Positions 25,044-33,093 of a stretch of 42,204 nucleotides of DNA are shown here, piece after piece; within the stretch, counting starts at the first letter, position 1, and every line of letters starts with the position of its first letter. This DNA is from DASPHG01 sp035629775 (GTDB lineage: Bacteria; Actinomycetota; Thermoleophilia; Solirubrobacterales; Thermoleophilaceae). The DNA is taken from NCBI GenBank assembly GCA_035629775.1, contig DASPHG010000048.1, forward strand, positions 1-42,204, in the 5' to 3' direction. Below the pieces are notes generated by a model. The model worked only from the letters and a program-made list of their open reading frames with translations. It was not told where the DNA came from and made no database searches. Made by a program: the position numbers and the translations under genes.

Positions 25044-25783
25044 CAGCCCGCCCCCGGGTGCCGGTGCTCGGTCTCGATCACGAGGTCGCCCACGCGTGCG
25101 ATGTGGCCCGCGAACGTGGCCGTCAGGACCGCCTCGGTGCACGCCTCGGCGGCCGGCCCGAACGCGATCACCCGCCGGTTGAGCGCCAGGACGAGGTCGT
25201 AGTCGCGCGCGGCACGGGCAAGGTCGTGCGTTGCCACCAGGACCGTGCGACCCTCGTCGCGCCACGTGTCGATCAGCTGTCGGAGCGTCTCCTCGGTCGG
25301 GTGGTCCACCCCGGTGAAGGGCTCGTCGAGCAGCAGGAGGTCTGCGTCCTGCGCGGCCACCTGCGCCAGAAGCGCCCGCTGGCGCTGCCCCCCGGACAGC
25401 TCTCCGAGCCGTCGGCGGGCGAGGTGCTCCACCCCCAGCGCGGCCAGTGACCGGGCCACGAGGTCCCGGTCATGCGCCGTCATGCGGCGGCGCGGACCCA
25501 GGTCCCCCCAGCGCCCCATCGCAACGACGTCGCGGACGGTGGCCGGGAACATCGGGTCCACGGCGATCTGCTGGGGCAGGTAGGCGATGCGCTCGGTGGC
25601 GACTCCGATGTCCCCGCTCGCCGGCGACGCCAGCCCGATTGCCGCGGCGAACAGGGTGCTCTTGCCCGACCCATTCGGGCCGAGCACGGCCACCGAGCGT
25701 CCGCGCGGCACCTCGACATCCACCGCCTCGAGTGCGACGACCTCGCCATAGGTGACCGTGAGATCCCGGGCGGTGAGGATCAC
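25043..25783 (-). CDS. znuC: Zinc (metal) ABC transporter ATP-binding protein, ZnuC family
   Basis: 246 aa. Walker A is LGPNGSGKSTLF, the Q-loop is IAYLPQQIAVDPMFP, the signature is LSGGQRQRALLAQ and Walker B is LLLLDEPFTGVD, with the switch His in VATHDLARA. GTG start in a GTGA overlap with the znuA stop. Middle gene of znuACB. Confidence 0.93.
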   Translation of the reverse strand: MILTARDLTVTYGEVVALEAVDVEVPRGRSVAVLGPNGSGKSTLFAAAIGLASPASGDIGVATERIAYLPQQIAVDPMFPATVRDVVAMGRWGDLGPRRRMTAHDRDLVARSLAALGVEHLARRRLGELSGGQRQRALLAQVAAQDADLLLLDEPFTGVDHPTEETLRQLIDTWRDEGRTVLVATHDLARAARDYDLVLALNRRVIAFGPAAEACTEAVLTATFAGHIARVGDLVIETEHRHPGAG

Positions 25784-26607
25784 GGCGCGAGCGCCTCCGC
25801 GATCCGGCGCGCGTCATGGCGCAGCATCGCTTCGTAGCTCTCGACGCGACCGCCGAACCCTTCGATCAACAGGTCGTCCACGATCTCGACGCCGGCCGCG
25901 CGCGCGATCTCCTCCATCAGCTCGGGGTCGTCCGTGTCCTCGGCGAAGACGGCCGGCACCCGCTCGCGCTCGATCCGTTCGATCAGGTCGGCCACCGTCT
26001 CGGCACTCGGCTGCGACTCGGGCGCGATGCCGAACGGAGCGCCCACGAACTCGAAGTCGTAGCGGCGGGCGAAGTGCCCGAGCGAGTCGTGGGAGGTGAC
26101 GAGCTTGCGCCGGGCCGGCGGCACCGCCGCGAGGATCTCGGCGAGGTCGTGGTCGAGCCGGCGAAGCTCGCGCGCGCCGGCCCTGGCCCGCTGCCGGTGG
26201 CCGGCAGCGTGCGCGGGGTCGGCGTCCGCGAGCGCCTCGCCCAGCCGGGGGAGGACAGCCGCCACGTGGCGCGGGTCCATCCAGACGTGGGGGTCGTCCT
26301 CGCCCGCCGCGAGCTCGACCGGGTCGGCGTCGTCGAGCTCGAGGCCCGCCTCGAGCCCGGCGCCCCACGCGACTACGACGTCCGCCCGCTCGAGTCGCGC
26401 GCGTTCCTTCGCGCTCATGGCGAAGTCATGCGGGCTGGCGGACTCGGGGACGAGGGTTTCCACCGCCACGCCGGGCCCCGCGACCATCCGCGCGAGGTCG
26501 GCTGCGACCGCCGTGGTGGCGACCACCTCGACGCCGTCACCGCCGTCGTCCCCGCACCCGCTGGCGAGGGCGAGCATCCCGATCAGGCAAATGAGAATCA
26601 TTCCCAT
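25780..26607 (-). CDS. znuA: Zinc-binding lipoprotein of the ABC transporter, ZnuA family
   Basis: 275 aa, cluster A-I metal receptor. A short signal ends in a lipobox (LALASGC, C18). Expected ligands are present: His in SASPHDFAMSAKER, His in DDPHVWMDPRHVAA, His in VTSHDSLGHFARRYDFEFVG, and an acidic residue in FAEDTDDPELMEEIA. The His-rich loop common in ZnuA is missing; the equivalent loop is acidic (DDADPVELAAGEDDPH). ATG at 26607 is taken, but a second ATG lies two codons later. The Zur box covers this start, so little or no 5' leader exists. Confidence 0.92.
   Translation of the reverse strand: MGMILICLIGMLALASGCGDDGGDGVEVVATTAVAADLARMVAGPGVAVETLVPESASPHDFAMSAKERARLERADVVVAWGAGLEAGLELDDADPVELAAGEDDPHVWMDPRHVAAVLPRLGEALADADPAHAAGHRQRARAGARELRRLDHDLAEILAAVPPARRKLVTSHDSLGHFARRYDFEFVGAPFGIAPESQPSAETVADLIERIERERVPAVFAEDTDDPELMEEIARAAGVEIVDDLLIEGFGGRVESYEAMLRHDARRIAEALAP
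26592..26606. promoter_or_regulatory. Zur box, 7-1-7 palindrome over the znuA start codon
   Basis: TGAGAAT-C-ATTCCCA is a 7-1-7 inverted repeat with one mismatch and closely matches the TGAAAATnATTTTCA-like sites of actinobacterial Zur. It is 17 nt from the zur ATG and overlaps the znuA start, so one site could repress both genes. Confidence 0.8.
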
Positions 26608-26611
26608 CGAC

Positions 26612-26617
26612 TACCAT
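26612..26617 (+). promoter_or_regulatory. Candidate -10 element for leaderless zur transcript
   Basis: TACCAT fits TANNNT and ends 6 nt before the zur ATG at 26624. It lies 5 nt from the Zur box, so bound Zur would block polymerase. Confidence 0.55.
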
Positions 26618-26623
26618 CATGCC

Positions 26624-27073
26624 ATGTCCGCCACCGCCACAAGCCCGTGGATCGAGCACGCCCTCGGGGTCCTCGCCGAGCACGGCCACCGGGCCGGCGG
26701 CGCGCGTACCGCGGTGATCGACGCGCTCGGCCGCCACGGGGGTTGCGTGGATGCCGACGCGCTGGTCGCAACCCTGCGCGCCGACGGCAGTCGCGTGGGC
26801 GTGGCGAGCGTCTACCGGGCGCTCGGGCTGCTGGCCGCGCTCGGCTTGCTCCAGCGCGTCCCGGTCGCAGGCGGCTCGGCACGCTACGAGCTCGTCGGCC
26901 CCGGCGATGCGCATCACCACCACATCGTCTGCGACGACTGCGGGGCGACCACGGCATTCGAGGACGAGGGCCTCGAACGAGCGATCGGGCGTGTCAGCGG
27001 CCGAACTGCCTTTGCGGTCCAGGCCCACGACGTGACGCTGCACGGCACCTGCCCGGACTGCCAGCGCTCGTAG
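26624..27073 (+). CDS. zur: Fur-family zinc uptake regulator Zur
   Basis: 149 aa. The N-terminal winged helix (about 20-85) includes GGARTAVIDALGRHGGCVDA and VGVASVYRALGLLAALGLL, the Fur recognition-helix motif. The metal and dimer domain contains DAHHHHIVCDDCG and a C-terminal CPDC, giving the Cys4 structural zinc site and the His-rich regulatory site. Assigned as Zur rather than Fur because it is divergent from znuACB over a 16-bp gap holding a Zur box. Thirteen bases separate it from the next gene, so the downstream membrane module may be cotranscribed. Confidence 0.93.
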   Translation: MSATATSPWIEHALGVLAEHGHRAGGARTAVIDALGRHGGCVDADALVATLRADGSRVGVASVYRALGLLAALGLLQRVPVAGGSARYELVGPGDAHHHHIVCDDCGATTAFEDEGLERAIGRVSGRTAFAVQAHDVTLHGTCPDCQRS

Positions 27074-27086
27074 ACGCTCTGGAACA

Positions 27087-27539
27087 ATGCGCGCCGTGGA
27101 GCGCGGGCAGCGAATCGGGCTGATCCTCTCGGCGATCGTCCTGGCGGCGGTCGCCTTCCTGATCCTGCGTCCCGACGACGAGGACGATCCCGCGCCGACG
27201 TCGCAGACCACGACGGTCGAGCAGAGCCCTCAGGGTGAGCCCACGGCCACCGTGCCGGCGCCAGAGCCGGAGCCCGAGTTCGCGGTCATCCGCATCCGCG
27301 ACGGCGGGGTGCAGGGCGGGGAGCAGCGGATCACGGTGGAGAAGGGGGATGTCGCCCGGATCGAGGTTCGCGCGGACATCTCCGACGAGATCCACCTGCA
27401 CGGCTACGACCTCTACCGCGACGTCACGCCTGACAAGCCGGCCCGGTTCAAGCTGAAGGCGGACATCGAGGGCGTCTTCGAGATCGAGGCCCACGACCTC
27501 GGGCACGTCATCGTCGGAACCCTGGTCGTCGAGCCCTGA
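27087..27539 (+). CDS. Membrane-anchored cupredoxin-like protein
   Basis: 150 aa. One N-terminal helix (about residues 9-27, RIGLILSAIVLAAVAFLIL) anchors an extracytoplasmic Pro/Glu/Thr-rich linker and a cupredoxin-like beta domain (about 66-150): FAVIRIRDGGVQGGEQRITV, EIHLHGYDLYRDVTPDKPAR, GVFEIEAHDLGHVIVGTLVV. Candidate metal residues are the two His of HLHG and the His of EAHDLGH; there is no Cys, so it is not a blue copper protein and may bind copper in a type-2-like site or another metal. It sits between zur and a ten-helix membrane protein with 8-13 nt gaps. A GTG three codons later is an alternative start. Confidence 0.8.
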   Translation: MRAVERGQRIGLILSAIVLAAVAFLILRPDDEDDPAPTSQTTTVEQSPQGEPTATVPAPEPEPEFAVIRIRDGGVQGGEQRITVEKGDVARIEVRADISDEIHLHGYDLYRDVTPDKPARFKLKADIEGVFEIEAHDLGHVIVGTLVVEP

Positions 27540-27547
27540 GCCCCATC

Positions 27548-28909
27548 GTGGACTGGCTGATCGCGCACGGCATCGTCGGCCGCTCGGACCTGCCGATCCC
27601 CGAGTGGCTGTTCGGGTGGGCCGCGGCCCTCGTCCTGATCGTCTCGTTCGTCGCGCTCGCCGTCCTCTGGCCGGAGCCGCGGCTCGAGGGTGACCGCGGG
27701 TGGCGGCGGCTCTTCGGGCTGCCACAGCTCCCCGTCGACGTGGTGTGCGGCGCGATCGGCGTGTTCCTATTCGGCGTCACGATCTGGGCCGGGCTCGCGG
27801 GAGCGGAGGCCTCGGCCGCCAACTGGGCGCCCACATTCGTGTACGTCATCTTCTGGCTCGGCTTCGCGGTTGGCAGCGTGCTGTTCGGGGACATCTTCAG
27901 GGCGTTCAACCCGTGGCGCGCGATCGCCCGCGCCGTGGCGGGCGTGGCGAAGCTCGCGCGCGGCGGCACCCTGCCGGCCCCGCTCCCGTATCCCGAGCGC
28001 CTGGGCCACTGGCCCGCCGTGGTCGGCCTGTTCGCGTTCACGTTCATGGAGCTGGCGGCTTCGGACGGCGATTTGCCGCGGAACGTCGCACTCGCCGCGC
28101 TCGCCTACTCGGCGGTCACGTGGATCGGGATGGCGCTCTACGGGATCGACCGCTGGATCGAGCGCGGCGAGGCGTTCTCGGTCTACTTCAACCTCTTCTC
28201 GCGCATCTCGATCTGGGAGCGCCGCGGCCGCGACGTCGGCGTTCGCCGGTTCCTGTCCGGGCTCGCGGCGCTCGAACCGCTGCCCGGCACGGTTCCGCTG
28301 CTGGCCGTGATGATCGGCTCGGTCACGTTCGACGGGGCGTCCGAGGGCAAGCCGTGGGTGAACATCGCGCCGGACATGAGCGACTTCTTCCAGGACGTCG
28401 GCCTGTCCCCGGAGAACGCACTGATGGTCACCTACACGATCGGGCTGCTGTTCGTGATCGGCATCGTCTACGGCTTCTATCGCCTCGGCATCGCGGGCGC
28501 GCGCACGGTCGGCGGCGGCTTCGACTCGGACCGGCTCGCGAAGGCGTTCGTGCATTCACTCGTGCCGATCGCGTTCGTCTACGCCGCCGCGCACTACATG
28601 ACGCTGCTCCTCTTCCAGGGCCAGGCGATCTGGTTCCTGGCCTCGGACCCCCTCGGCGAGGGTGACGACTTCTTCGGCACGGCCGACCGAGCGATCGATT
28701 ACAGCCTGATCGGCGCGAACGCGACCTGGTACTGGCAGGTCGGGTTCGTGGTGGCCGGGCACATCTGCGCGCTGATCCTCGCGCACGACCGCGCGCTCGC
28801 GCTTTACCGGGAGGCGCGCGAAGCCGTTCGATCGCAGTACTGGATGCTCGGGGTGATGGTTGGGTTCACGACCCTGGCGCTGTGGCTACTGTCACAGGCC
28901 AACCAGTGA
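27548..28909 (+). CDS. Ten-helix membrane protein of unknown function
   Basis: 453 aa with about ten transmembrane helices (near 20-42, 63-83, 93-115, 157-175, 183-202, 254-273, 299-318, 338-360, 395-418, 430-450). Histidines lie on or at the edge of predicted helices: H349 (YAAAHYMT), H405 and H413 (GHICALILAHDR), a pattern seen where heme or a metal is held in the membrane. From memory, homologues carry the label 'fenitrothion hydrolase' in databases, which would not describe their native role; this is unverified. GTG start 8 nt after the cupredoxin-like gene; the stop overlaps the next small ORF (GTGA). Context with Zur and two metal-site-like proteins suggests metal handling or membrane redox. 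Confidence 0.75.
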   Translation: MDWLIAHGIVGRSDLPIPEWLFGWAAALVLIVSFVALAVLWPEPRLEGDRGWRRLFGLPQLPVDVVCGAIGVFLFGVTIWAGLAGAEASAANWAPTFVYVIFWLGFAVGSVLFGDIFRAFNPWRAIARAVAGVAKLARGGTLPAPLPYPERLGHWPAVVGLFAFTFMELAASDGDLPRNVALAALAYSAVTWIGMALYGIDRWIERGEAFSVYFNLFSRISIWERRGRDVGVRRFLSGLAALEPLPGTVPLLAVMIGSVTFDGASEGKPWVNIAPDMSDFFQDVGLSPENALMVTYTIGLLFVIGIVYGFYRLGIAGARTVGGGFDSDRLAKAFVHSLVPIAFVYAAAHYMTLLLFQGQAIWFLASDPLGEGDDFFGTADRAIDYSLIGANATWYWQVGFVVAGHICALILAHDRALALYREAREAVRSQYWMLGVMVGFTTLALWLLSQANQ

Positions 28910-29034
28910 TCGCCCATGCGGGACACACGCTCGTAAACCTCGCGTTCGCGCTGCCAGCGGTGGCGTTCATCGGCTGGCTCGGGTGGATCACGCTGAAGGA
29001 CCGGCGCAGTCGCCGCGACGCTGCGGAGGACTAG
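28906..29034 (+). CDS. 42-aa single-helix membrane peptide coupled to the ten-helix protein
   Basis: The GTG overlaps the preceding stop in GTGA. The product is MIAHAGHTLVNLAFALPAVA, then FIGWLGWITLKDRRSRRDAAED. One helix spans about residues 8-29, and the C-tail is strongly charged (KDRRSRRDAAED), giving C-in topology. Two His precede the helix (AHAGH). Translational coupling and reading direction make it a likely small subunit of the upstream membrane protein. Too short for ordinary gene finders. Confidence 0.7.
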   Translation: MIAHAGHTLVNLAFALPAVAFIGWLGWITLKDRRSRRDAAED

Positions 29035-29047
29035 CAGTAGCGACGGA

Positions 29048-29158
29048 GCTCGCGTTGCGTTGCGAAAAGCAAGCCTGGCAAGGACGCAGGGAGTCCGCAG
29101 TGCCCTGGCACGCGGACGACCGAGGACGCCGCCAGGCGCAGCTTTGCAGCCACAGAAA

Positions 29159-29165
<7 letters not shown>
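29048..29165. repeat. 118-nt nested palindromic element next to tRNA-Asp
   Basis: Complementary arms nest inward: GCTCGCGTT (29048-29056) with AACGCGAGC (29157-29165); TGC plus AAAGC (29061-29070) with GCTTT plus GCA (29141-29148); GCCTGGC (29073-29079) with GCCAGGC (29131-29137); and a central hairpin GTCCGC-A-GTGCC (29093-29104) with GGCAC-GCGGAC (29107-29117). About 35 base pairs form in total. No T-run follows, so it is not a simple terminator. It overlaps the last bases of tRNA-Asp. It may be a dispersed palindromic repeat or a structured RNA. Confidence 0.6.
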
Positions 29166-29232
<67 letters not shown>

Positions 29233-29320
29233 TTAGCCAGTCCAGCCTAGCGAAGGGCGGGCGGCCCGCCTCCGCGCGCGGGAAGGTCATACGGTCCCCT
29301 GATGACTACCGTCGAGGGCC

Positions 29321-31123
29321 ATGGCTGACGGCGAGCTGATCCTCGCGACCGGCGCGCTGCTCGCCGGCGCCCTCGTGGCGTCGCTCCTGGCCGGGCGACT
29401 GCGCGTGCCCGGCCTCCTGCTCTTCCTCGGGCTCGGGATGCTGATCGGCTCCGACGGGACCGGCTGGATCAAGTTCGACGACTACGAGCTCGCGCGCACG
29501 ATCGGGATCATCGGCCTCGCGCTGATCCTGTTCGAGGGCGGACTCACCGCCGGCTTCCAGGAGATCCGGCCGGTGCTCGCGAGCGCTATCAGCCTTGCGA
29601 CGCTGGGCACGGTCCTGACCGCGGTGATCGGCGGACTCGCGGCCGCCTGGCTGTTCGATCTCTCGACGCTCGAAGGCCTGCTCCTCGGCGCGATCCTGGC
29701 CGCCACCGACGGTGCGGCCATCTTCGCCGTCCTGCGCGAATCGACGCTCCGCCGCAAGCTCGCGCGGACGCTGGAAGGCGAGGCCGGGATGAACGACCCG
29801 GTCGCGATCCTGCTCGTGATCGGGTTCATCGACTGGATCCAGGACCCCGAGTACGGCATCGGCGACATGCTCTTCTCGCTCGTCGGCGAGCTCCTGATCG
29901 GGGCCGCCGTCGGCATCGGTGTCGGCTGGGGCGCGATCTACGGCCTCCGGCGTACGCGGCTCGCCTCCGCCGGCCTCTATCCGGTCGCGTCGATCTCGAT
30001 CGCCGCGGTGGCCTACGGCCTGGCGGACGTCGCGCACGGCTCGGGATTCCTCGCGGTCTATTTGGCCGGGCTCGTGCTGGGCAGCGCCGACCAGATTCCC
30101 GCCAAGCGGACGATCACGACGTTCCACGCCGGTCTCGGCTGGCTCGCCCAGGTGGCGATGTTCCTCACGCTCGGGCTGCTCGTGTTCCCGTCGGAGCTCA
30201 TCGACGTGGCGGTCGAGGGAACGGCGCTCGGCCTGGTGATCGCCGTCGTGGCGCGCCCGATCGCCACCGTGATCGCGACGTCGCCGTTCGGCTACTCGCT
30301 GCGGGAGCAGGCAGTCCTGGGCTGGGCGGGCCTGCGCGGCGCGCTGCCGGTGGTCTTCGCGACGTTCCCCGTGATCGAGGGGGTGCCGAACAGCCAGGAG
30401 TTCTTCAACATCGTCTTCTTCGCGGTCGTGGTCTCGACGCTGCTCCAGGGCGCGACCTTCGAGGCTCTCGCACGCTGGCTCGGCGTGACCGACACCGAGG
30501 CCGCCCTTCCGCTGCCACTGGCCGACGCCGGCGCGATGCGACGGCTGGGCGCGGAGGTGATCGAGTACCCGGTGGGCAACGAGCACGCGATCGTCGGCTT
30601 CCACGTGCGCGAGCTTGGACTGCCCCGGGACGCGCTCCTCAACCTGCTGATCCGAGGCAACCAGGCGCTGCTCCCGCGCGGCTCGACGCGGATCGAGTCG
30701 GGCGACCGGCTGCACCTGATCGTCCGCCAGGAGGCGGCCGTCGAGCTGCGCGAACTGATGAGCCGCTGGCGATCGGGGCCGGTGGGAGTGCGGAGGCGGC
30801 CGGTGCGGAAGCACCTGACGCGCCAGACCCCGTTCGTGCTCCGGCCGTGGGGCCACCCCGGCGACCAAGGCGACCCCTCGCGTCCGGAAGCGGTCCACGG
30901 CGTGGACGTGATCGACCAGATCCGCACGCGCCGTGACGGGCGCCCGGGCGCGGTCGTCCTGCTCGAGGACGGGCGCTACGCCTTCACCGGAACGGTCGTC
31001 GCGCTCGGGACCCCGTCGCAGGTGCAGATGGCCGCGCGCCGGCGCCTTCGACTGGCGAAGACCGACTCCGAGCGCGCGTGGTGGCGCGAGGCGATCGGGG
31101 CTCTCGCGGCGCCGGAGCGCTGA
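29321..31123 (+). CDS. CPA1-family K+(Na+)/H+ antiporter with C-terminal TrkA_C/RCK-type domain
   Basis: 600 aa. Twelve or more helices occupy about residues 5-395. The ion-site residues are D130 in ATDGAA and N158-D159 in GEAGMNDPVA, the electroneutral ND signature. GWAGLRGALPVVFATFP is the conserved late-helix motif. A cytosolic RCK_C-like domain (about 415-485: IEYPVGNEHAIVGFHVRELG, LLIRGNQALLPRGSTRIESG) fits a ligand-gated NhaP2/CvrA-type potassium/proton antiporter. The last about 110 residues are a less recognisable basic region. TACCGT ends 8 nt before the ATG, with no ribosome site. Ion preference is not decidable. Confidence 0.9.
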   Translation: MADGELILATGALLAGALVASLLAGRLRVPGLLLFLGLGMLIGSDGTGWIKFDDYELARTIGIIGLALILFEGGLTAGFQEIRPVLASAISLATLGTVLTAVIGGLAAAWLFDLSTLEGLLLGAILAATDGAAIFAVLRESTLRRKLARTLEGEAGMNDPVAILLVIGFIDWIQDPEYGIGDMLFSLVGELLIGAAVGIGVGWGAIYGLRRTRLASAGLYPVASISIAAVAYGLADVAHGSGFLAVYLAGLVLGSADQIPAKRTITTFHAGLGWLAQVAMFLTLGLLVFPSELIDVAVEGTALGLVIAVVARPIATVIATSPFGYSLREQAVLGWAGLRGALPVVFATFPVIEGVPNSQEFFNIVFFAVVVSTLLQGATFEALARWLGVTDTEAALPLPLADAGAMRRLGAEVIEYPVGNEHAIVGFHVRELGLPRDALLNLLIRGNQALLPRGSTRIESGDRLHLIVRQEAAVELRELMSRWRSGPVGVRRRPVRKHLTRQTPFVLRPWGHPGDQGDPSRPEAVHGVDVIDQIRTRRDGRPGAVVLLEDGRYAFTGTVVALGTPSQVQMAARRRLRLAKTDSERAWWREAIGALAAPER

Positions 31124-31125
31124 AA

Positions 31126-31146
31126 CAAAAAGGGCTCCGTCCCCTT
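31126..31146 (-). terminator. Short candidate terminator of the alcohol dehydrogenase gene
   Basis: On the minus strand AAGGG, a seven-base loop, CCCTT and then more T residues (plus-strand AAAAA at 31127-31131). The stem is only five pairs and begins at the stop codon, so this is tentative. Confidence 0.4.
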
Positions 31147-32179
31147 ACGGGGTCAGGACGATCTTCAGCGCTTCGCGCTTGTCGTACAGCTCGTACGCCG
31201 CCGCCGCGTCCTCGAGCGGCATGTGGTGCGTCACGAGTGGCGAGGGGTCGAGCTTCCCGGCGGCGATCAGGTCGAGCACCGGGTCCACGTGGGCGATCAC
31301 GTTCGCGTGCCCGGTGACCATGTTGAGCGACTTGATCCAGGCGAGGCCCATGTGCACCTGGACGCGCTCCGCGTAGACGCCGACCACCGAGACGGTGCCG
31401 CACTTCCGCGTCAGCCGGATCGCCAGCTCGAGCGCATCCGGATGCCCGACCGCGTCGACGGCGATGTCCACCCCGCGCCCGCCGGTCAGCTTCTTGACGT
31501 GCCCGCGGGGGTCACCCTCCGTCAGGTGGACCGGCTCGGCGCCGAACGAGCGCGCCACCGCGAGCCGGTCCTCGACCGCATCGACCGCCACGACGTGCGC
31601 CGCGCCGGCCGCCAGCGCGGCCTGGACCGCGCACAGCCCGACGGGCCCGAGACCGAGCACCGCCACCAGGTCGCCGGCGCGCACGCCGGCGGCCGTGACC
31701 GAGTGATAGCCCGTGCCCATCACGTCGCCCGCGAACAATGCAACCTCGTCCGACACCCCCTCGGGCATCCGCCGCAGCGTCAGGTTCGCGGTTGGCACGA
31801 GCGCCTGGTCGGCCTGCGTCCCCTGGAGTGAGCCGAGGGTCGCGCCGTGCCCGAACACCCGTGCCTCGTCGCACTTCATGTACCAGCCCCGCATGCAGAA
31901 GTAGCAGCGGCCGCAGGCGGTGTGGAAGCATCCGAGGACGCGGTCGCCCTCGGCGACGCTCGTGACCTGGTCGCCCGTCGCGAGCACGGTGCCGACGAAC
32001 TCGTGGCCGATCGTGAAGCCCGGATCGATCTGGACGCGGCCGTGGTAGATGTGCAGGTCGGAGCCGCAGACGCCGGTCGCCTCGATGCGGACGATGGCGT
32101 CGTCGGCGGCCTCGAGCTCGGGCTCCGGCTTCTCCTCCACCCGCACGTCGTGCGGTGCGTGGAACGTGACGGCTCTCAC
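31145..32179 (-). CDS. Zinc-dependent alcohol dehydrogenase (MDR family)
   Basis: 344 aa. Catalytic zinc ligands C38 (ATGVCGSD) and H59-E60 (TIGHEFVG) are present, and a structural zinc site uses C89, C92, C95 and C103 (CGRCYFCMRGWYMKC). The NAD(P) fold has VLGLGPVGLCAVQAA. Likely oxidises or reduces an alcohol, polyol or formaldehyde-like substrate; specificity is unknown. GTG start with TAGTCT 7 nt upstream on the minus strand. It is divergent from an SDR gene over 18 bp. Confidence 0.9.
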   Translation of the reverse strand: MRAVTFHAPHDVRVEEKPEPELEAADDAIVRIEATGVCGSDLHIYHGRVQIDPGFTIGHEFVGTVLATGDQVTSVAEGDRVLGCFHTACGRCYFCMRGWYMKCDEARVFGHGATLGSLQGTQADQALVPTANLTLRRMPEGVSDEVALFAGDVMGTGYHSVTAAGVRAGDLVAVLGLGPVGLCAVQAALAAGAAHVVAVDAVEDRLAVARSFGAEPVHLTEGDPRGHVKKLTGGRGVDIAVDAVGHPDALELAIRLTRKCGTVSVVGVYAERVQVHMGLAWIKSLNMVTGHANVIAHVDPVLDLIAAGKLDPSPLVTHHMPLEDAAAAYELYDKREALKIVLTP

Positions 32180-32186
32180 GTCGGGG

Positions 32187-32192
32187 AGACTA
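32187..32192 (-). promoter_or_regulatory. Candidate -10 element for leaderless alcohol dehydrogenase transcript
   Basis: On the minus strand TAGTCT ends 7 nt before the GTG at 32179. Confidence 0.5.
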
Positions 32193-32197
32193 TTCCC

Positions 32198-33034
32198 ATG
32201 GCTTCAAAAGCTGTTCTCATCACGGGTTGTTCGACCGGCATCGGGCGGAAGACGGCGGAGCACCTCGCCGGGCGGGGGTGGACGGTCTACGCGACGGCCC
32301 GCCGGCCGGAGACCCTCGCCGACCTCGAGGCGAAGGGATGCAGGACCCTCGCCCTGGACGTGACCGACGAGGCATCGATGCGGGCGGCGGTGGAGGCCGT
32401 CGAGCAGGCCGAGGGCGCGGTCGGGGTGCTCGTGAACAACGCGGGCTACAGCCAGTCGGGCGCCGTCGAGGAGGTCGCGATGGACCAGGTCCGGCGCCAG
32501 TTCGACACGAACGTCTTCGGGCTATTGCGGATGTGCCAGCTCGCGCTGCCGGGGATGCGCAAGCAGGGCTGGGGCAAGATCGTGAACGTGTCGTCCATGG
32601 GCGGGCGGCTCGTCTTCCCGGGCGGCGGCATCTACCACGCCACGAAGTACTCGGTGGAGGCGATCAGCGACGCGATGCGCTGGGAGGTGCGGGGGTTCGG
32701 CGTGGACGTGATGCTGATCGAGCCCGGGCTGATCAAGACCGAGTTCGGGGAGACCGCCGCGCATTCGGTCACCGAGGCGACGCCGGACGACGGCCCATAC
32801 GCCGACTTCAACCGGCAGGTGGCCGCCACGACCGTCGGCGCCTACGAGGGGCGCGGCGCCACCGGGCCGGAGGCGGTGGCGAAGCGGATCGAGAAGGCGA
32901 TCTCGGGCCGCCGGCCGCGCACCCGCTACCCGATCACCGCGGGCGCGCGCATCCTGCTGGGCGTCCGCGCCGTCCTGCCGGACCGCGGCTGGGACGCCCT
33001 GATGCGGACGCAGTTCAAGCGGCCGTCTGGTTAG
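32198..33034 (+). CDS. Short-chain dehydrogenase/reductase, classical
   Basis: 278 aa. The cofactor motif TGCSTGIG is at residues 9-16, NNAG is in LVNNAGYSQSG, the catalytic Ser region is VNVSSMGGR, and Y146-x-x-x-K150 is in YHATK. Classical SDRs of this shape act on hydroxysteroid, retinol or acyl-type substrates, but nothing fixes the substrate here. The long upstream open frame overlaps the divergent alcohol dehydrogenase gene and is ignored; the ATG at 32198 starts the Rossmann strand. It ends before a strong hairpin region. Confidence 0.9.
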   Translation: MASKAVLITGCSTGIGRKTAEHLAGRGWTVYATARRPETLADLEAKGCRTLALDVTDEASMRAAVEAVEQAEGAVGVLVNNAGYSQSGAVEEVAMDQVRRQFDTNVFGLLRMCQLALPGMRKQGWGKIVNVSSMGGRLVFPGGGIYHATKYSVEAISDAMRWEVRGFGVDVMLIEPGLIKTEFGETAAHSVTEATPDDGPYADFNRQVAATTVGAYEGRGATGPEAVAKRIEKAISGRRPRTRYPITAGARILLGVRAVLPDRGWDALMRTQFKRPSG

Positions 33035-33037
33035 CTC

Positions 33038-33093
33038 CGCGGGCATCCCGCCCGCGTTCTGAGGCGAAGCTTCGGCCTCCGGCCTCAGATTTT
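33038..33093 (+). terminator. Double hairpin terminator after the SDR gene
   Basis: CGCGGGC-ATCCC-GCCCGCG (33038-33056) is followed by CTGAGGC (33059-33065) pairing with GCCTCAG (33082-33088), then ATTTTC. The second stem plus T-run fits intrinsic termination on the plus strand. It overlaps the stop of the convergent GST-like gene. Confidence 0.6.

Noticed and set aside
29256..29270. GGCGGG-CGG-CCCGCC hairpin upstream of the antiporter.
   Set aside because: Short GC-only stem with a three-base loop and no T-run; expected by chance in this composition.
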